Notes: a model not told the origin generated them from the sequence alone. Positions 29,151 to 42,815 are shown, counted from the stretch's first letter. The stretch: 64,000 nucleotides of DNA from Azospirillum brasilense (GCF_008365405.1 NZ_QOKV01000015.1:62001-126000); one strand, 5' to 3'. Numbers and translations are program-made.

Positions 29151-30026
29151 TCAGGGCTTCGCGGCGGGCTTGCCACCCGCCTGCGCGGTGGGCCGGCCGG
29201 CCGGGGCGCCCGGCTCCTGGCCGGGGACCAGCAGGCCCATCACCCGCCCGCCGGTGGCGGGGCCGGCGATCACCCGGTTGACCTTGGTCTTCATGTTCAT
29301 CTCGGCAGCGTCGCCATTGAGCTGGTTGTCGTTGCGGGTGATCTTGACGTTGCCCAGCAGAACCGCCGTCTCGTCGGCCACCGAATAGACCAGCTTGTCC
29401 GACAGCGCCACGTCGGTCGCGGTGGTCACCACCACGCTGCCGGCGCCGTCGATGCGCTCCATCTGGGTCGAGCCGTCCGGCATCTTCTTGAGCTGGCCGA
29501 TCAGGATGTCGGCGCGCAGCCGGTCGCCGTTGGCGATGCGCACGGCCACGGCGTCGCCGCGGGCCACCGTCAGATTTTTGGCCTCGTAATATTCCAGCGT
29601 GTCACGCGCCGTCACGATGTCGGTGCGGGTGACCAGCTTGAGGTTGCGCCCCGTGACCACCGCCACCTGCTTGTCCACATCGTAGACGCCGCGCTCGCCG
29701 AAAACCTCCTGGGTCGGGCTGACGATGCGCACGTTGCCCTCGGCGAGAAGCTGGAACACCTCGTTCCCCTTGCCGGGAACCTCGCGGTAGTAGGCGGTCA
29801 GCACGTCGGCGTAGACGGTGCTGTCGGTGCGCTTGGCCGAGGCGTTGCCGCGCGCCACATAGGCGCGCACGTCCTGATGCCATTCGATGGCCTGATCGGC
29901 GTCGACCTCGATCGGGTTCGGGCCGCCGCCGAGGCCGGGCAGCCCCTGGGCCGCCGCCGGGACGGAGGCCCCCGACAGCAGAAGGAACGCGGCCATGAAC
30001 GGGGCCGCAAAGGTGGCTGCACTCAA
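29151..30026 (-). CDS. lptA: LPS transport periplasmic protein LptA
   Basis: A 291-residue periplasmic bridge protein of the Lpt machine, with a signal peptide (cleavage near ASVPAAAQG) and an OstA-like beta-jellyroll repeated over the mature chain, e.g. IEVDADQAIEWHQDVRAYVA and ARGNASAKRTDSTVYADVL. It is longer than the E. coli protein (185 residues), as usual in this class, and ends in a Pro/Ala tail. The start is a TTG at 30026: a strong GGGAGGA lies nine bases upstream and the TTG overlaps the TGA of lptC, whereas the first ATG (29996) would cut the signal peptide. Confidence 0.9.
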   Translation of the reverse strand: MSAATFAAPFMAAFLLLSGASVPAAAQGLPGLGGGPNPIEVDADQAIEWHQDVRAYVARGNASAKRTDSTVYADVLTAYYREVPGKGNEVFQLLAEGNVRIVSPTQEVFGERGVYDVDKQVAVVTGRNLKLVTRTDIVTARDTLEYYEAKNLTVARGDAVAVRIANGDRLRADILIGQLKKMPDGSTQMERIDGAGSVVVTTATDVALSDKLVYSVADETAVLLGNVKITRNDNQLNGDAAEMNMKTKVNRVIAGPATGGRVMGLLVPGQEPGAPAGRPTAQAGGKPAAKP

Positions 30027-30760
30027 CGCGTCTTTCCTCCCGGGCTTTCGGCGGCCTGGACGTCGGCCTTGGACTGGTTCAGGAACACCATCGTCTTGCC
30101 GCGGTCGGACAGGCGGAAACCCTCGGCGTTGATGACGCCCTGCGGCCCCTGGCCCACGACATGGACATCGCCCCAGGCGGTGCCCTTGCGGATGTCGGAC
30201 TCCGCTTCCTCGGTGGTGAATTCGTTGCCGTCGTCACGCATGACGCGGACATGGCCGCGCATCTTCAGGATGCCGGTGACCTGATTGTACCAGCCCTTGT
30301 CGGAGCGGATGGTCACCCAGGTGCCGTCGGTCTGGGTCATCTCCGCCTCCGGCTGGTCGAGCAGGACGATGTCCGGCTGGTCGGCGATGCGGTCGGCCTT
30401 GGCCGCCACCAGGGAGAAGGGCTGGTTGTCCTCGTCCACCGCGACGTAGCGCGGCTTGATCATCTCAAGCTGGCCCTTGTCGGCGGAGATGCGCAGGGTC
30501 GGCAGTTCGGTCAGCGAGGGCCAGACGGCGATCAGCGCCATCACCGCCAGCGCCAGCGCCGGAAGCGCGAACTTCATGCCGGTGACGAAACGGCTGTAGA
30601 CCCGGCTGACCGGACGAATTTCCCGGCGCCGGTGGACGCGCTTGGCCGCCTCCCCGTCCGGTGCCGCTCCTGGCATGGCCATAAGCTGCGCGGCAAGGGA
30701 AGGCGCATCGGCCCGCCGCTCCTGCGTGTTCACCGTCCGATCCTTCAGGTCGCTGTCCAT
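30023..30760 (-). CDS. lptC: LPS export system protein LptC
   Basis: A 245-residue bitopic inner-membrane protein linking LptB2FG to LptA. A long cytoplasmic N-terminus of about 60 residues precedes the single membrane helix (MKFALPALALAVMALIAVW), followed by the periplasmic LptC fold (PRYVAVDEDNQPFSLVAAKA, then MTQTDGTWVTIRSDKGWYNQ). The ATG at 30760 is the first after the end of kdsD. Overlap with the lptA TTG start shows translational coupling. Confidence 0.9.
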   Translation of the reverse strand: MDSDLKDRTVNTQERRADAPSLAAQLMAMPGAAPDGEAAKRVHRRREIRPVSRVYSRFVTGMKFALPALALAVMALIAVWPSLTELPTLRISADKGQLEMIKPRYVAVDEDNQPFSLVAAKADRIADQPDIVLLDQPEAEMTQTDGTWVTIRSDKGWYNQVTGILKMRGHVRVMRDDGNEFTTEEAESDIRKGTAWGDVHVVGQGPQGVINAEGFRLSDRGKTMVFLNQSKADVQAAESPGGKTR

Positions 30761-30786
30761 GGCGTCAACCGTCCTCCGGCTGCCCG

Positions 30787-31833
30787 TCACGCCGCCCCGG
30801 CGCGCAGGCAATCGTGAATGTGCACAACACCGAGCGGCCGGTCCGCCTCCACCACGAACAGGCTGGTGATCTGCTTCGCGTTCATTTCCCGCAGCGCCTC
30901 CTCGACCAGCGCCTTGGGGCGGATCGTCTTGGGCCGCGGCGACATGATGCTGTCGGCGCGTTCCGCCCACAACTCCGGCGTCAGGTGGCGGCGGAGGTCG
31001 CCGTCGGTGATGACCCCGGCCAGCGCGCCCGCGGCGTCGACCACGCCGACGCAGCCCAGCCGCTTGGCCGTCATCTCGAATATGACGGTGGAAAGCGGCG
31101 TATCCAAGGCGCACAGGGGCATATCGTCGCCCTTGTGCATCACGTCGGTCACCTTCAGCAGCGCCCGGCCGAGCTGGCCGCCGGGGTGGAACTGCTTGAA
31201 ATCCGCCGCCGTGAAGCCGCGCCGCTCCAGCAGCGCCACCGCCAGGGCGTCGCCCAGCGCCAGCATCATCGTGCTCGACGTGGTCGGGGCCAGACCCAGC
31301 GGGCAGGCCTCCGGGGCCGGCGGCAGCACCAGCGCCACGTCCGCCTGCTCGGCCAGGGAGGAGCCGGCGCGCCGGGTGATGCCGATCAGCGGGATGTCGA
31401 AGCGGCGGGTGTAGGCGACGATGTCCGACAGCTCGTGCGTCTCGCCGGAGTTGGACAGGGCGATGACCGCGTCCTGCCGGGCGATCATGCCGAGGTCGCC
31501 GTGGCTCGCCTCGCCCGGATGGACGAAGAAGGCCGGCGTGCCGGTGGAGGCCAGGGTCGCGGCGATCTTGCGCGCCACATGGCCGGATTTGCCCATGCCG
31601 GAGACGACGACGCGGCCCGCGATCCCGGCCAGCCGGTCCAGCGCACGCACGAAGGCGCCGTCCAGCCCGTCCGCCAGCGCGGTCAGGGCATCGGCCTCCA
31701 TCCGCAGGACGCGCCGGGCGCTCGCGAGGTCGCGATCGGCCGCGGCGTTGGCCGCGGTGTCGGCCGGGCAATCGATCAGGCTGGATGCGGTCAGGCTCGT
31801 CAAGGCGGTGCTTGCCTCTTCTGGTTGGTCCAT
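30787..31833 (-). CDS. kdsD: D-arabinose 5-phosphate isomerase KdsD
   Basis: A 348-residue isomerase making arabinose 5-phosphate from ribulose 5-phosphate, the first step to Kdo in LPS. The SIS domain carries VVSGMGKSGHVARKIAATLA and the conserved ALSNSGETHEL and FKQFHPGGQLGRALLKV segments; two CBS domains occupy the C-terminal third (VTDVMHKGDDMPL, then ADSIMSPRPKTI). The start at ATG 31833 gives the family length. It heads the lptCAB-rpoN block, matching its LPS role. Confidence 0.94.
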   Translation of the reverse strand: MDQPEEASTALTSLTASSLIDCPADTAANAAADRDLASARRVLRMEADALTALADGLDGAFVRALDRLAGIAGRVVVSGMGKSGHVARKIAATLASTGTPAFFVHPGEASHGDLGMIARQDAVIALSNSGETHELSDIVAYTRRFDIPLIGITRRAGSSLAEQADVALVLPPAPEACPLGLAPTTSSTMMLALGDALAVALLERRGFTAADFKQFHPGGQLGRALLKVTDVMHKGDDMPLCALDTPLSTVIFEMTAKRLGCVGVVDAAGALAGVITDGDLRRHLTPELWAERADSIMSPRPKTIRPKALVEEALREMNAKQITSLFVVEADRPLGVVHIHDCLRAGAA

Positions 31834-32003
31834 AAGGCCGAAAATGGGTACCCCCGCTGGCGACGCGCGTATCCGCGACAACGGGCCGGCCGCCGCGCGG
31901 GCAGTATGCCCACCCGCGCGCGTCCGGTCAAATCAACGTCCGGAGGTCCCGGCCTATTCCCCCGGCCCGTACGTCGGGACGACAGCCATCAATGCGACAG
32001 CCC

Positions 32004-32630
32004 TCAATGCGACAGAATGTCCGGTTGTTCCCAACCGCCGAGGTCCAGTTCCCCACGGGCCGGCAGGAAGTCGAAGCAGGCCTTGGCGAGATGGGTCCGC
32101 CCCTCGCGCGCCAGCATGACGTCCAGCTTCTCCTTGAGGTCGTGCAGGTGCAGCACGTCGGAGGCGGCGTATTTCATCTGTTCCGGCGTCAGCTCCGCCG
32201 CACCCCAGTCGGAGGACTGCTGCTGCTTGGACAGCTCCACCCCCAGCAGATCCTTCACCAGATCCTTCAGCCCGTGCTTGTCGGTGAAGGTGCGGACCAG
32301 CTTGGACGCGACCTTGGTGCAGTAGACCGGCTGGCAGGCGACGCCGAGGTAGGCCCGCATCACCGCCACGTCGAAACGGGCGAAGTGGAACAGCTTGGTA
32401 ACCTCGGGGTCGGTCAACAGGCGCCTCAGGTTCGGAGCGTCGTATTCGCCCTTGCGGAATTGGACCAGATGGACCGTGCCGTCGCCGGGGGAAAGCTGGA
32501 CCAGACACAGCCGGTCGCGGTGGGGATTCAGCCCCATGGTCTCGGTGTCGATGGCGACGGCGCCGCCGCGGGCCAGGGACTTCAGGTCGAGACCGTCCGG
32601 CAGGTCGCCGTCATGGAGGTCGATGGGCAT
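32004..32630 (-). CDS. nrnC: RNase D-like DEDDy 3'-5' exonuclease (NrnC-type nanoRNase)
   Basis: A 208-residue protein made only of the DEDD exonuclease domain, without the HRDC domains of full RNase D. Exo I is AIDTETMGLN, Exo II FHFARFDVAVM, and Exo III YAASDVLHLHDL (the Tyr-containing DEDDy type). The size and layout match NrnC of Alphaproteobacteria, which degrades dinucleotides and short RNA in place of Orn. The NrnC assignment is by length, class and motif and was not tested by alignment. It lies 170 nt upstream of kdsD and next to a tRNA gene. Confidence 0.88.
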   Translation of the reverse strand: MPIDLHDGDLPDGLDLKSLARGGAVAIDTETMGLNPHRDRLCLVQLSPGDGTVHLVQFRKGEYDAPNLRRLLTDPEVTKLFHFARFDVAVMRAYLGVACQPVYCTKVASKLVRTFTDKHGLKDLVKDLLGVELSKQQQSSDWGAAELTPEQMKYAASDVLHLHDLKEKLDVMLAREGRTHLAKACFDFLPARGELDLGGWEQPDILSH

Positions 32631-32753
32631 TGGGTGGCTTCCCGCTCAGGTGGACGGCCCCCGGCCACGGACCCCAGAAACGACGAACGCCGCTCTGCTA
32701 CCTGTCCGTCCCGCTGGGGGAGGTCCGTAGCATGCGGCGCAGCCGGGTAGATA

Positions 32754-32840
32754 TGGTGCCCAGGAGAAGACTCGAACTTCCACGACATTTCTGCCACAGG
32801 TACCTGAAACCTGCGCGTCTACCAATTCCGCCACCTGGGC
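32754..32840 (-). tRNA. tRNA-Leu (anticodon CAG)
   Basis: On the reverse strand: acceptor stem GCCCAGG pairs with CCTGGGC, followed by encoded ACCA; a D-arm with AATTGGTAGAC; anticodon stem CAGGT / ACCTG around the loop TTCAGGT, so the anticodon is CAG (codon CUG). A long variable arm and the T-loop GTTCGAGTC follow. The 87-nt length with long variable arm fits class II leucine tRNA. CUG is the dominant leucine codon in this genome. Confidence 0.95.
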
Positions 32841-33068
32841 TCGGTGTGGGCCGCTTATGTAGCCGTCCGGCGGAGGCCCGTCAACAGCTTTTTTTCACTG
32901 TCGCGCCGAAGGCCCTGCCGGGCGCGAAATGGGCCGCGGGTGGCGCGTCAGGCCCTAGCCTCTTTAAGGAGGTTTCTATATAAGCAACCCCCGATCCGGT
33001 CGCCCTGCCCCGCTGGCGGGCGGCCCGGAGGGAAGAATTTGCGGGCCCAACGGCACGGGAGAAGGTCG

Positions 33069-34058
33069 ATGTCCTATCGCTCTGAAGTGGTCACGGTGTT
33101 CGGCGGTTCGGGATTCGTCGGCCGCCACCTCATTCGCCGCCTCGCCAAGACCGGCGCCATCGTGCGCGTGGTGTCGCGCCATCCGAACAAGGCCAATTTC
33201 CTGAAGACCGCCGGCTCGGTCGGGCAGATCGTGCCGATGGCCGCCGACGTGAAGGACGACCAGTCCGTCGCGCGGGCCATCCAGGGCGCCGACACCGTCA
33301 TCAACCTGATCGGCACGCTCTACGAGCGCGGGGCCTGGAATTTCCAGACCGTGCATGTCGACGCCCCGGCGCGCATCGCCCGCATCGCCAAGGCCAGCGG
33401 CGTGGGCCGTCTCGTCCATGTCTCGGCCATCGGCGCCGACGCCAAGTCGGCCTCGGCCTACGCCAAGTCCAAGGCGGCGGGCGAGCAGGCGGTGGCGCAG
33501 GCCTTCCCCGGCGCCACCATCATCCGCCCGAGCATCGTCTTCGGACCGGAGGACGGCTTCTTCAACAAATTCGCCGCCATGGCGCAGGTCTCCCCGGCGC
33601 TGCCGCTGATCGGCGGGGCGACGAAGTTCCAGCCGGTCTATGTCGGCGATCTGGCCGACGCCATCGCCGCCGCCGCGACGCTGGACTCGGCGGCCGGCCG
33701 GACCTTCGAGCTGGGCGGGCCGCGCGTCTACAGCTTCAAGGAGATGATGCAGCTCATGCTGCGGGAGATCCGCCGCAAGCGTTTCCTCGTCCCGATTCCC
33801 TGGAACGTGGCGGAGACGCTGGGCGGCCTGCTGGAGAAGGTGCCGCCGATCGTCGCCCCGCCGCTGACCCGCGATCAGGTGGAGATGCTGAGGACCGACA
33901 ACGTCGCCGCCGCCGGCGCGCCGGGCTTCAAGGAGCTGGGCATCACCAACCTGTCGAGCTGCGAGGTGGTCCTGCCGACCTACCTGTCGCGCTTCATCGT
34001 CGGCGGCCGTTCCAACACGATGCCGCGCGACGCCGGCAACCATTCCGGCGCGCACTGA
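33069..34058 (+). CDS. NDUFA9-like NAD(P)-binding protein (complex I-associated SDR-type)
   Basis: A 329-residue atypical short-chain dehydrogenase similar to the NDUFA9/39-kDa subunit of complex I. The nucleotide-binding motif TVFGGSGFVGRHLIRRLAK is at residues 9-27, followed by VVSRHPNKANFLK and LVHVSAIGADAKSASAYAKS, where the Tyr and Lys of the YxxxK-type site are AYAKSK. The C-terminal part has LTRDQVEMLRTDNV. In bacteria homologues are often annotated as complex I NDUFA9 subunit family, but no nuo genes are here. The ATG at 33069 has AAGGT upstream; it is followed by a clear terminator. Confidence 0.88.
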   Translation: MSYRSEVVTVFGGSGFVGRHLIRRLAKTGAIVRVVSRHPNKANFLKTAGSVGQIVPMAADVKDDQSVARAIQGADTVINLIGTLYERGAWNFQTVHVDAPARIARIAKASGVGRLVHVSAIGADAKSASAYAKSKAAGEQAVAQAFPGATIIRPSIVFGPEDGFFNKFAAMAQVSPALPLIGGATKFQPVYVGDLADAIAAAATLDSAAGRTFELGGPRVYSFKEMMQLMLREIRRKRFLVPIPWNVAETLGGLLEKVPPIVAPPLTRDQVEMLRTDNVAAAGAPGFKELGITNLSSCEVVLPTYLSRFIVGGRSNTMPRDAGNHSGAH

Positions 34059-34082
34059 GTCCTCGGTTCCGCGCGATCGAAA

Positions 34083-34112
34083 CGAAAGCCCCGGCCGCCG
34101 CCGGGGCTTTCG
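34083..34112 (+). terminator. Hairpin after the NDUFA9-like gene
   Basis: CGAAAGCCCCGGC at 34083-34095 pairs perfectly with 34100-34112 across a 4-nt loop, 25 nt after the stop codon. A TTTT stretch follows a few bases later (GCCGTTTT), consistent with a Rho-independent terminator. Confidence 0.75.
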
Positions 34113-34230
34113 CCGTTTTGGGTTCCCACCGCCACTCGCAATGGTGCCCTGCGGCGCGCGGCCTTGATTCCCGCGGCTTTCTGCCGCATCTGGCCCCTTC
34201 ATCGGATTGACGGAAGGGGCGCCGGGAGTC

Positions 34231-35406
34231 ATGCAGGCGGCAACGCAGGATTTCACCATACGGGAATTCGCCGACCGCGCCCCGGGCGCCCGGCTGGCTT
34301 CCCTGGCGGCCTTCTTCGTCAACGGGTCGGTCTTCGGCGTCTGGGCGACCCAGATCCCGGCGATCAAGGATCACCTGGACCTCAGCCCCGGCGTGCTCGG
34401 CGTCGCCCTGCTCTGCCTCGCCACCGGGGCGCTGACGGCCATGGTCGGCACGGGCCCGCTGCTCGGCCGCATTGGCAGCGCCCCGGTGATCCGGATCACC
34501 GCCCTGTTCTTCGCCCTGATCCTGCCGCTGCCGGCGCTGATGCCGGATCTGCTGTCGCTGTGCGCGGTGCTGTTCCTGTTCGGGGCGGCGGGCGGCACCA
34601 TGGACGTGGCGATGAACGCCCACGGCGCTTTGGTGGAGCGCCATCTCGGGCGGCCCATCATGTCGTCGCTGCACGGTATGTGGAGCCTGGGCGGCCTGTT
34701 CGGCGCCGGGGTCGGCGGTTTGCTGCTGCAAGTGCTGCCGCCGCCGGTCCAGGCCTCCATCCTCGCCGCTGCGCTGCTGCTCCTGTTCTTCGCGCTGCAG
34801 CGCCGCTTGCTGCCGGGCAGCGCCGACCGGCGGGCGGAGCCGACCGGACTCGCCCTGCCCGACCGCGGCACGCTGCTGCTGGGATCGCTGACCTTCCTGG
34901 CCTTCATGAGCGAGGGCGCGATCCTGGACTGGAGCGCCGTCTATCTGCGCGAGGATCTGGGCGGTGCGGCGTCCATCGCGGCGCTGGGCTTCGCCGTCTT
35001 TTCCGGCGCCATGGCGGTGGGCCGCTTCTGCGGCGACCGGCTGCGCCAGCGCTTCGGCGGGCCGGTTCTGGTCCGCGCCGGCGCGGTCCTGGCTTTCGCC
35101 GGGCTGGCCGTCGCGCTGACCGGCGGCGGGCCGGTGATGGCGGTCGCCGGCTTCGGGCTGACCGGGCTCGGCCTGTCGAACGTGGTGCCGGTGCTGTTCA
35201 GCGCCGCCGGCGCCAAGGCGGAGGGGGAGGCCGGCCAGGCCATCGCCGCGGTGGCGACCCTCGGCTACGCCGGGGTGCTGACCGGTCCGGCGCTTCTGGG
35301 CTTCGTGGCGGAGGCCAGCACGGTGGGCTTTTCCTTCGCCCTGGTCGCCGCGCTGGCGCTGGTCATCGCCGCGGCCTCCTCGCGCGCCGTCGCCCGAGAG
35401 GGCTGA
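34231..35406 (+). CDS. Major facilitator superfamily transporter
   Basis: A 391-residue inner-membrane transporter with about twelve hydrophobic segments. Visible are FVNGSVFGVWATQIPAIKDH in helix 1, the cytoplasmic region after helix 2 and GGTMDVAMNAHGALVERHLG with MSSLHGMWSLGG in the first half, features of the YbjJ/FucP-like MFS group. The ATG at 34231 has GGGAG close upstream; an upstream TTG at 34207 is also in frame. Substrate unknown. Convergent with uppP (gap 22 nt). Confidence 0.87.
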   Translation: MQAATQDFTIREFADRAPGARLASLAAFFVNGSVFGVWATQIPAIKDHLDLSPGVLGVALLCLATGALTAMVGTGPLLGRIGSAPVIRITALFFALILPLPALMPDLLSLCAVLFLFGAAGGTMDVAMNAHGALVERHLGRPIMSSLHGMWSLGGLFGAGVGGLLLQVLPPPVQASILAAALLLLFFALQRRLLPGSADRRAEPTGLALPDRGTLLLGSLTFLAFMSEGAILDWSAVYLREDLGGAASIAALGFAVFSGAMAVGRFCGDRLRQRFGGPVLVRAGAVLAFAGLAVALTGGGPVMAVAGFGLTGLGLSNVVPVLFSAAGAKAEGEAGQAIAAVATLGYAGVLTGPALLGFVAEASTVGFSFALVAALALVIAAASSRAVAREG

Positions 35407-35428
35407 GGCGCGGCGGGAAGCCGGCTCT

Positions 35429-36229
35429 TTACAGATAAAGGAACGCCAGCATCCCCGACCCGATGGCGATGCGGTACCAGGCGAAGGGCGCGAAGCCGTA
35501 GCGTCCGACGAAGTCCACCAGCACCTTGACCACCAGCGCCGCCGCGATGAAGGCGGTGACGAAGCCGACCCCGATCAGCAGCGCGGAGTCGACGGTCATC
35601 AGGCTCCAGTTCTTGTAGAGGTCGTAGACCGTGGCGCCGGCCATGGTCGGGATCGCCAGGAAGAAGGAGAATTCCGCGGCGGTCCGCCGGTCCACCCCCA
35701 TCAGCAGCGAGCCGAGGATCGTCGCACCCGACCGCGACACGCCCGGCACCAGCGCCAGGCACTGGCACAGGCCGATCTTCAGCGCGAGCGGCGCCGGGAA
35801 GCGCTCGATCTGGTGGTAGCGCGGGACCGGCACCAGCCGCTCCGCCATCAGGATCGCCACGCCGCCCAGGATCAGCGCGATGCTGACCACCGTCGGGTTG
35901 AACAGCACCGCCTTGATGACGCCGTGCAGCGCCGCCCCCAGCACCATCGCCGGCAGGAAGGCCAGGATCACCGCCACGGCGAAGTGGCGGGCGCCCGGAT
36001 CGTCCTTCAATCCGGTGACCACCTTCCACAGCCGGGCGAAATAGACCGTGCAGATCGCCAGGATCGCGCCGAGCTGGATCACCACCTCGAACACCTTGCC
36101 CGGCGGGCCTTCGAAGCCCAGCAGGGTGTCGAAAATGATCAGGTGGCCGGTGGACGAGACCGGCAGGAATTCGGTCAGCCCTTCGATCAGGCCGAGCAGA
36201 GCGGCGTCCAGATATTGGTCGATCAACAT
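35429..36229 (-). CDS. uppP: Undecaprenyl-diphosphatase UppP (BacA)
   Basis: A 266-residue membrane phosphatase recycling undecaprenyl pyrophosphate for peptidoglycan and LPS synthesis. The N-terminal LLGLIEGLTEFLPVSSTGHL contains the conserved (E/Q)xxxE region, and ALVPGVSRSGATILGSLLMG is the second catalytic motif with Ser and Arg. The ATG at 36229 (MLIDQYLDAALLG) is the family start; further in-frame codons upstream reach back to 36376 but have no such support. Confidence 0.95.
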   Translation of the reverse strand: MLIDQYLDAALLGLIEGLTEFLPVSSTGHLIIFDTLLGFEGPPGKVFEVVIQLGAILAICTVYFARLWKVVTGLKDDPGARHFAVAVILAFLPAMVLGAALHGVIKAVLFNPTVVSIALILGGVAILMAERLVPVPRYHQIERFPAPLALKIGLCQCLALVPGVSRSGATILGSLLMGVDRRTAAEFSFFLAIPTMAGATVYDLYKNWSLMTVDSALLIGVGFVTAFIAAALVVKVLVDFVGRYGFAPFAWYRIAIGSGMLAFLYL

Positions 36230-36619
36230 GCGGCGCGGGGCCTCTGACAAGATGGCGGGGGCAATGTCCGGCTTATAGCAGCGCAGCATGGCGAAGGCGA
36301 CGACCCATGGGGCGATACCCCGAATTGGGCGATGGTCCCGGATCGGTCCTAATTTTCTTGCTTGTTTTTCGGGCACTCCCGTCGTCTACGGAGGCCTCCG
36401 CGACATCGAGTCACGGTTTGGTCAGCCATGCTGTCCTAACGGCGAAAATATGCTCGCGCGGCGCCTTCTCTTGCGGTATATGACGTTCAGACCGCGTGAC
36501 CGCGGGCTTTCGTTTTCACTGCGGCCACGCCCCTCGCCATGCCCCACCGGCACGAAAAGGGCCGCCCGGCCGCCGGCGCCGTCCCCATGCACGGGACACG
36601 GGAAGAAGGAGCAGGCGTT
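36230..36619. other. Divergent intergenic region uppP / gltD (390 nt)
   Basis: Shared upstream region of uppP and gltD. It has a few AT-rich stretches (around 36350-36372 and 36445-36485, the latter with GCGGTATATGACGTTC) that could hold promoters. I looked for a sigma-54 site (TGGCAC-N5-TTGC) for gltD and found none. No convincing reading frame. Confidence 0.5.
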
Positions 36620-38068
36620 ATGGCGAACCAGAGGATGTTGGGCTTCGTGCACACCGCGCAGCGGATGCCCGACAAACGCCCGGCCGAGGAGCGCCGCCAG
36701 GATTTCGCCGAGATCTACGCCCGCTTCTCCGACGATCGCGCCAACGAGCAGGCCAACCGCTGCTCGCAGTGCGGCGTTCCCTTCTGCCAGGTGCACTGCC
36801 CGGTTTCCAACAACATCCCCGACTGGCTGAAGCTGACCTCCGAAGGCCGGCTGGAGGAGGCTTACGAGGTCTCCCAGGCGACCAACAACTTCCCGGAGAT
36901 CTGCGGCCGCATCTGCCCGCAGGACCGCCTGTGCGAGGGCAACTGCGTCATCGAGCAGTCGACCCATGGCGCCGTCACCATCGGGTCGGTCGAGAAGTAC
37001 ATCAACGACACCGCCTGGGATCAGGGCTGGGTGAAGCCGCGCACGCCGTCGCGTGAGCTTGGCCTGTCGGTCGGCATCATCGGCGCCGGTCCCGCCGGCC
37101 TCGCCGCCGCCGAGGAGCTGCGCGCCAAGGGCTACGAGGTGCACGTCTACGACCGCCACGACCGCATGGGCGGCCTGCTGGTCTACGGCATCCCCGGCTT
37201 CAAGCTGGAGAAGTCGGTGGTCGAGCGCCGCGTGCAGCTTCTGGCCGACGCCGGGGTGGTCTACCACCCGAACTTCGAGGTCGGCCGCGACGCCTCCCTG
37301 CCGGAGCTGCGCCGCAAGCACGTCGCCGTGCTGGTCGCCACCGGCGTCTACAAGGCGCGCGACATCAAGGCGCCGGGCTCAGGGCTCGGCAACATCGTGG
37401 CGGCGCTCGACTACCTGACCACCTCCAACAAGGTCAGCCTGGGCGACACGGTGGAGGCGTACGAGAACGGCTCCCTGAACGCCGCGGGCAAGCATGTGGT
37501 GGTCCTGGGCGGCGGCGACACCGCCATGGACTGCGTGCGCACGGCCATCCGCCAGGGCGCCACGTCGGTCAAGTGTCTGTACCGCCGCGACCGCAAGAAC
37601 ATGCCGGGCTCGCAGCGCGAGGTCGCCCACGCCGAGGAAGAGGGCGTGGAGTTCATCTGGCAGGCTGCCCCGGAAGGCTTCACCGGCGACACGGTGGTGA
37701 CCGGCGTGCGCGCCGTGCGCATCCATCTGGGCGTGGCCGACGCCACCGGCCGCCAGACCCCGCAGGTGATCGAGGGGTCGGAGTTCACGGTCCAGGCCGA
37801 TCTGGTCATCAAGGCGCTCGGCTTCGAGCCGGAGGATCTGCCCGCCCTGTTCGGCGAGACGGAGCTGAAGGTCACCCGCTGGGGCACGCTGCTGGTCGAC
37901 CACCGCAGCAAGATGACCAACCTGGAGGGCGTCTTCGCCGCCGGCGACATCGTGCGCGGCGCCTCGCTGGTGGTGTGGGCCATCCGCGACGGCCGCGACG
38001 CGGCGGAGGGCATCCACGCCTACGCCAAGGCGAAGACCGAGGCGCCGCTGGCTCAGGCCGCCGAGTAA
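36620..38068 (+). CDS. gltD: Glutamate synthase (NADPH) small subunit
   Basis: The 482-residue beta subunit of NADPH-GOGAT, which takes electrons from NADPH via FAD and passes them through [4Fe-4S] clusters to GltB. N-terminal cysteines lie in CSQCGVPFCQVHCPV and CGRICPQDRLCEGNC, the FAD site is IGAGPAGLAAAEELRAKG near residue 153, the NADPH site VVLGGGDTAMDCV near 296, and the end EGVFAAGDIVRGASLVVWAI binds FAD. The ATG at 36620 has AAGGAG ten bases upstream. It is followed after 126 nt by gltB, the order known from Azospirillum. Confidence 0.98.
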   Translation: MANQRMLGFVHTAQRMPDKRPAEERRQDFAEIYARFSDDRANEQANRCSQCGVPFCQVHCPVSNNIPDWLKLTSEGRLEEAYEVSQATNNFPEICGRICPQDRLCEGNCVIEQSTHGAVTIGSVEKYINDTAWDQGWVKPRTPSRELGLSVGIIGAGPAGLAAAEELRAKGYEVHVYDRHDRMGGLLVYGIPGFKLEKSVVERRVQLLADAGVVYHPNFEVGRDASLPELRRKHVAVLVATGVYKARDIKAPGSGLGNIVAALDYLTTSNKVSLGDTVEAYENGSLNAAGKHVVVLGGGDTAMDCVRTAIRQGATSVKCLYRRDRKNMPGSQREVAHAEEEGVEFIWQAAPEGFTGDTVVTGVRAVRIHLGVADATGRQTPQVIEGSEFTVQADLVIKALGFEPEDLPALFGETELKVTRWGTLLVDHRSKMTNLEGVFAAGDIVRGASLVVWAIRDGRDAAEGIHAYAKAKTEAPLAQAAE

Positions 38069-38095
38069 GCCAAGCAATCCATAATTCCGCGGGTT

Positions 38096-38119
38096 CCAGG
38101 GGTCCATTTCAACCCCTGG
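38096..38119 (+). promoter_or_regulatory. Short hairpin in the gltD-gltB spacer
   Basis: CCAGGGGT at 38096-38103 pairs with ACCCCTGG at 38112-38119 across an 8-nt loop, within the 126-nt spacer between gltD and gltB. It has no T-run, so it is not a classical terminator. It may mark a processing or partial attenuation point that tunes the ratio of the subunits. Confidence 0.4.
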
Positions 38120-38194
38120 CGGGGGTGAAGGGGCGAAGTCCCCCTTCCGAACAGACTGCCCCCGTCAAAACAGACTGACTGAAAGGGTCCACCG

Positions 38195-42742
<4,548 letters not shown>

Positions 42743-42781
42743 GCCCCAAGCAATAAGTCTCAAGTGGATTGTGCATACGCG

Positions 42782-42815
42782 AACGGCGGTCCGGGGCAAC
42801 CGGGCCGCCGTTTTT
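42782..42815 (+). terminator. Rho-independent terminator of gltDB
   Basis: AACGGCGG (42782-42789) pairs with CCGCCGTT (42805-42812), extended inside by CCGG/CCGG, and is followed by TTTTT ending at 42815. It lies 40 nt after the gltB stop. Confidence 0.88.

Noticed and set aside
36230..36619. A sigma-54 promoter for gltD
   Set aside because: I found no GG-N10-GC element of the form TGGCAC-N5-TTGC in the upstream region, even though rpoN is nearby.
36288..36830. A 180-codon plus-strand frame between uppP and gltD
   Set aside because: Overlaps the gltD start in another frame, no ribosome binding site, composition unlike protein.
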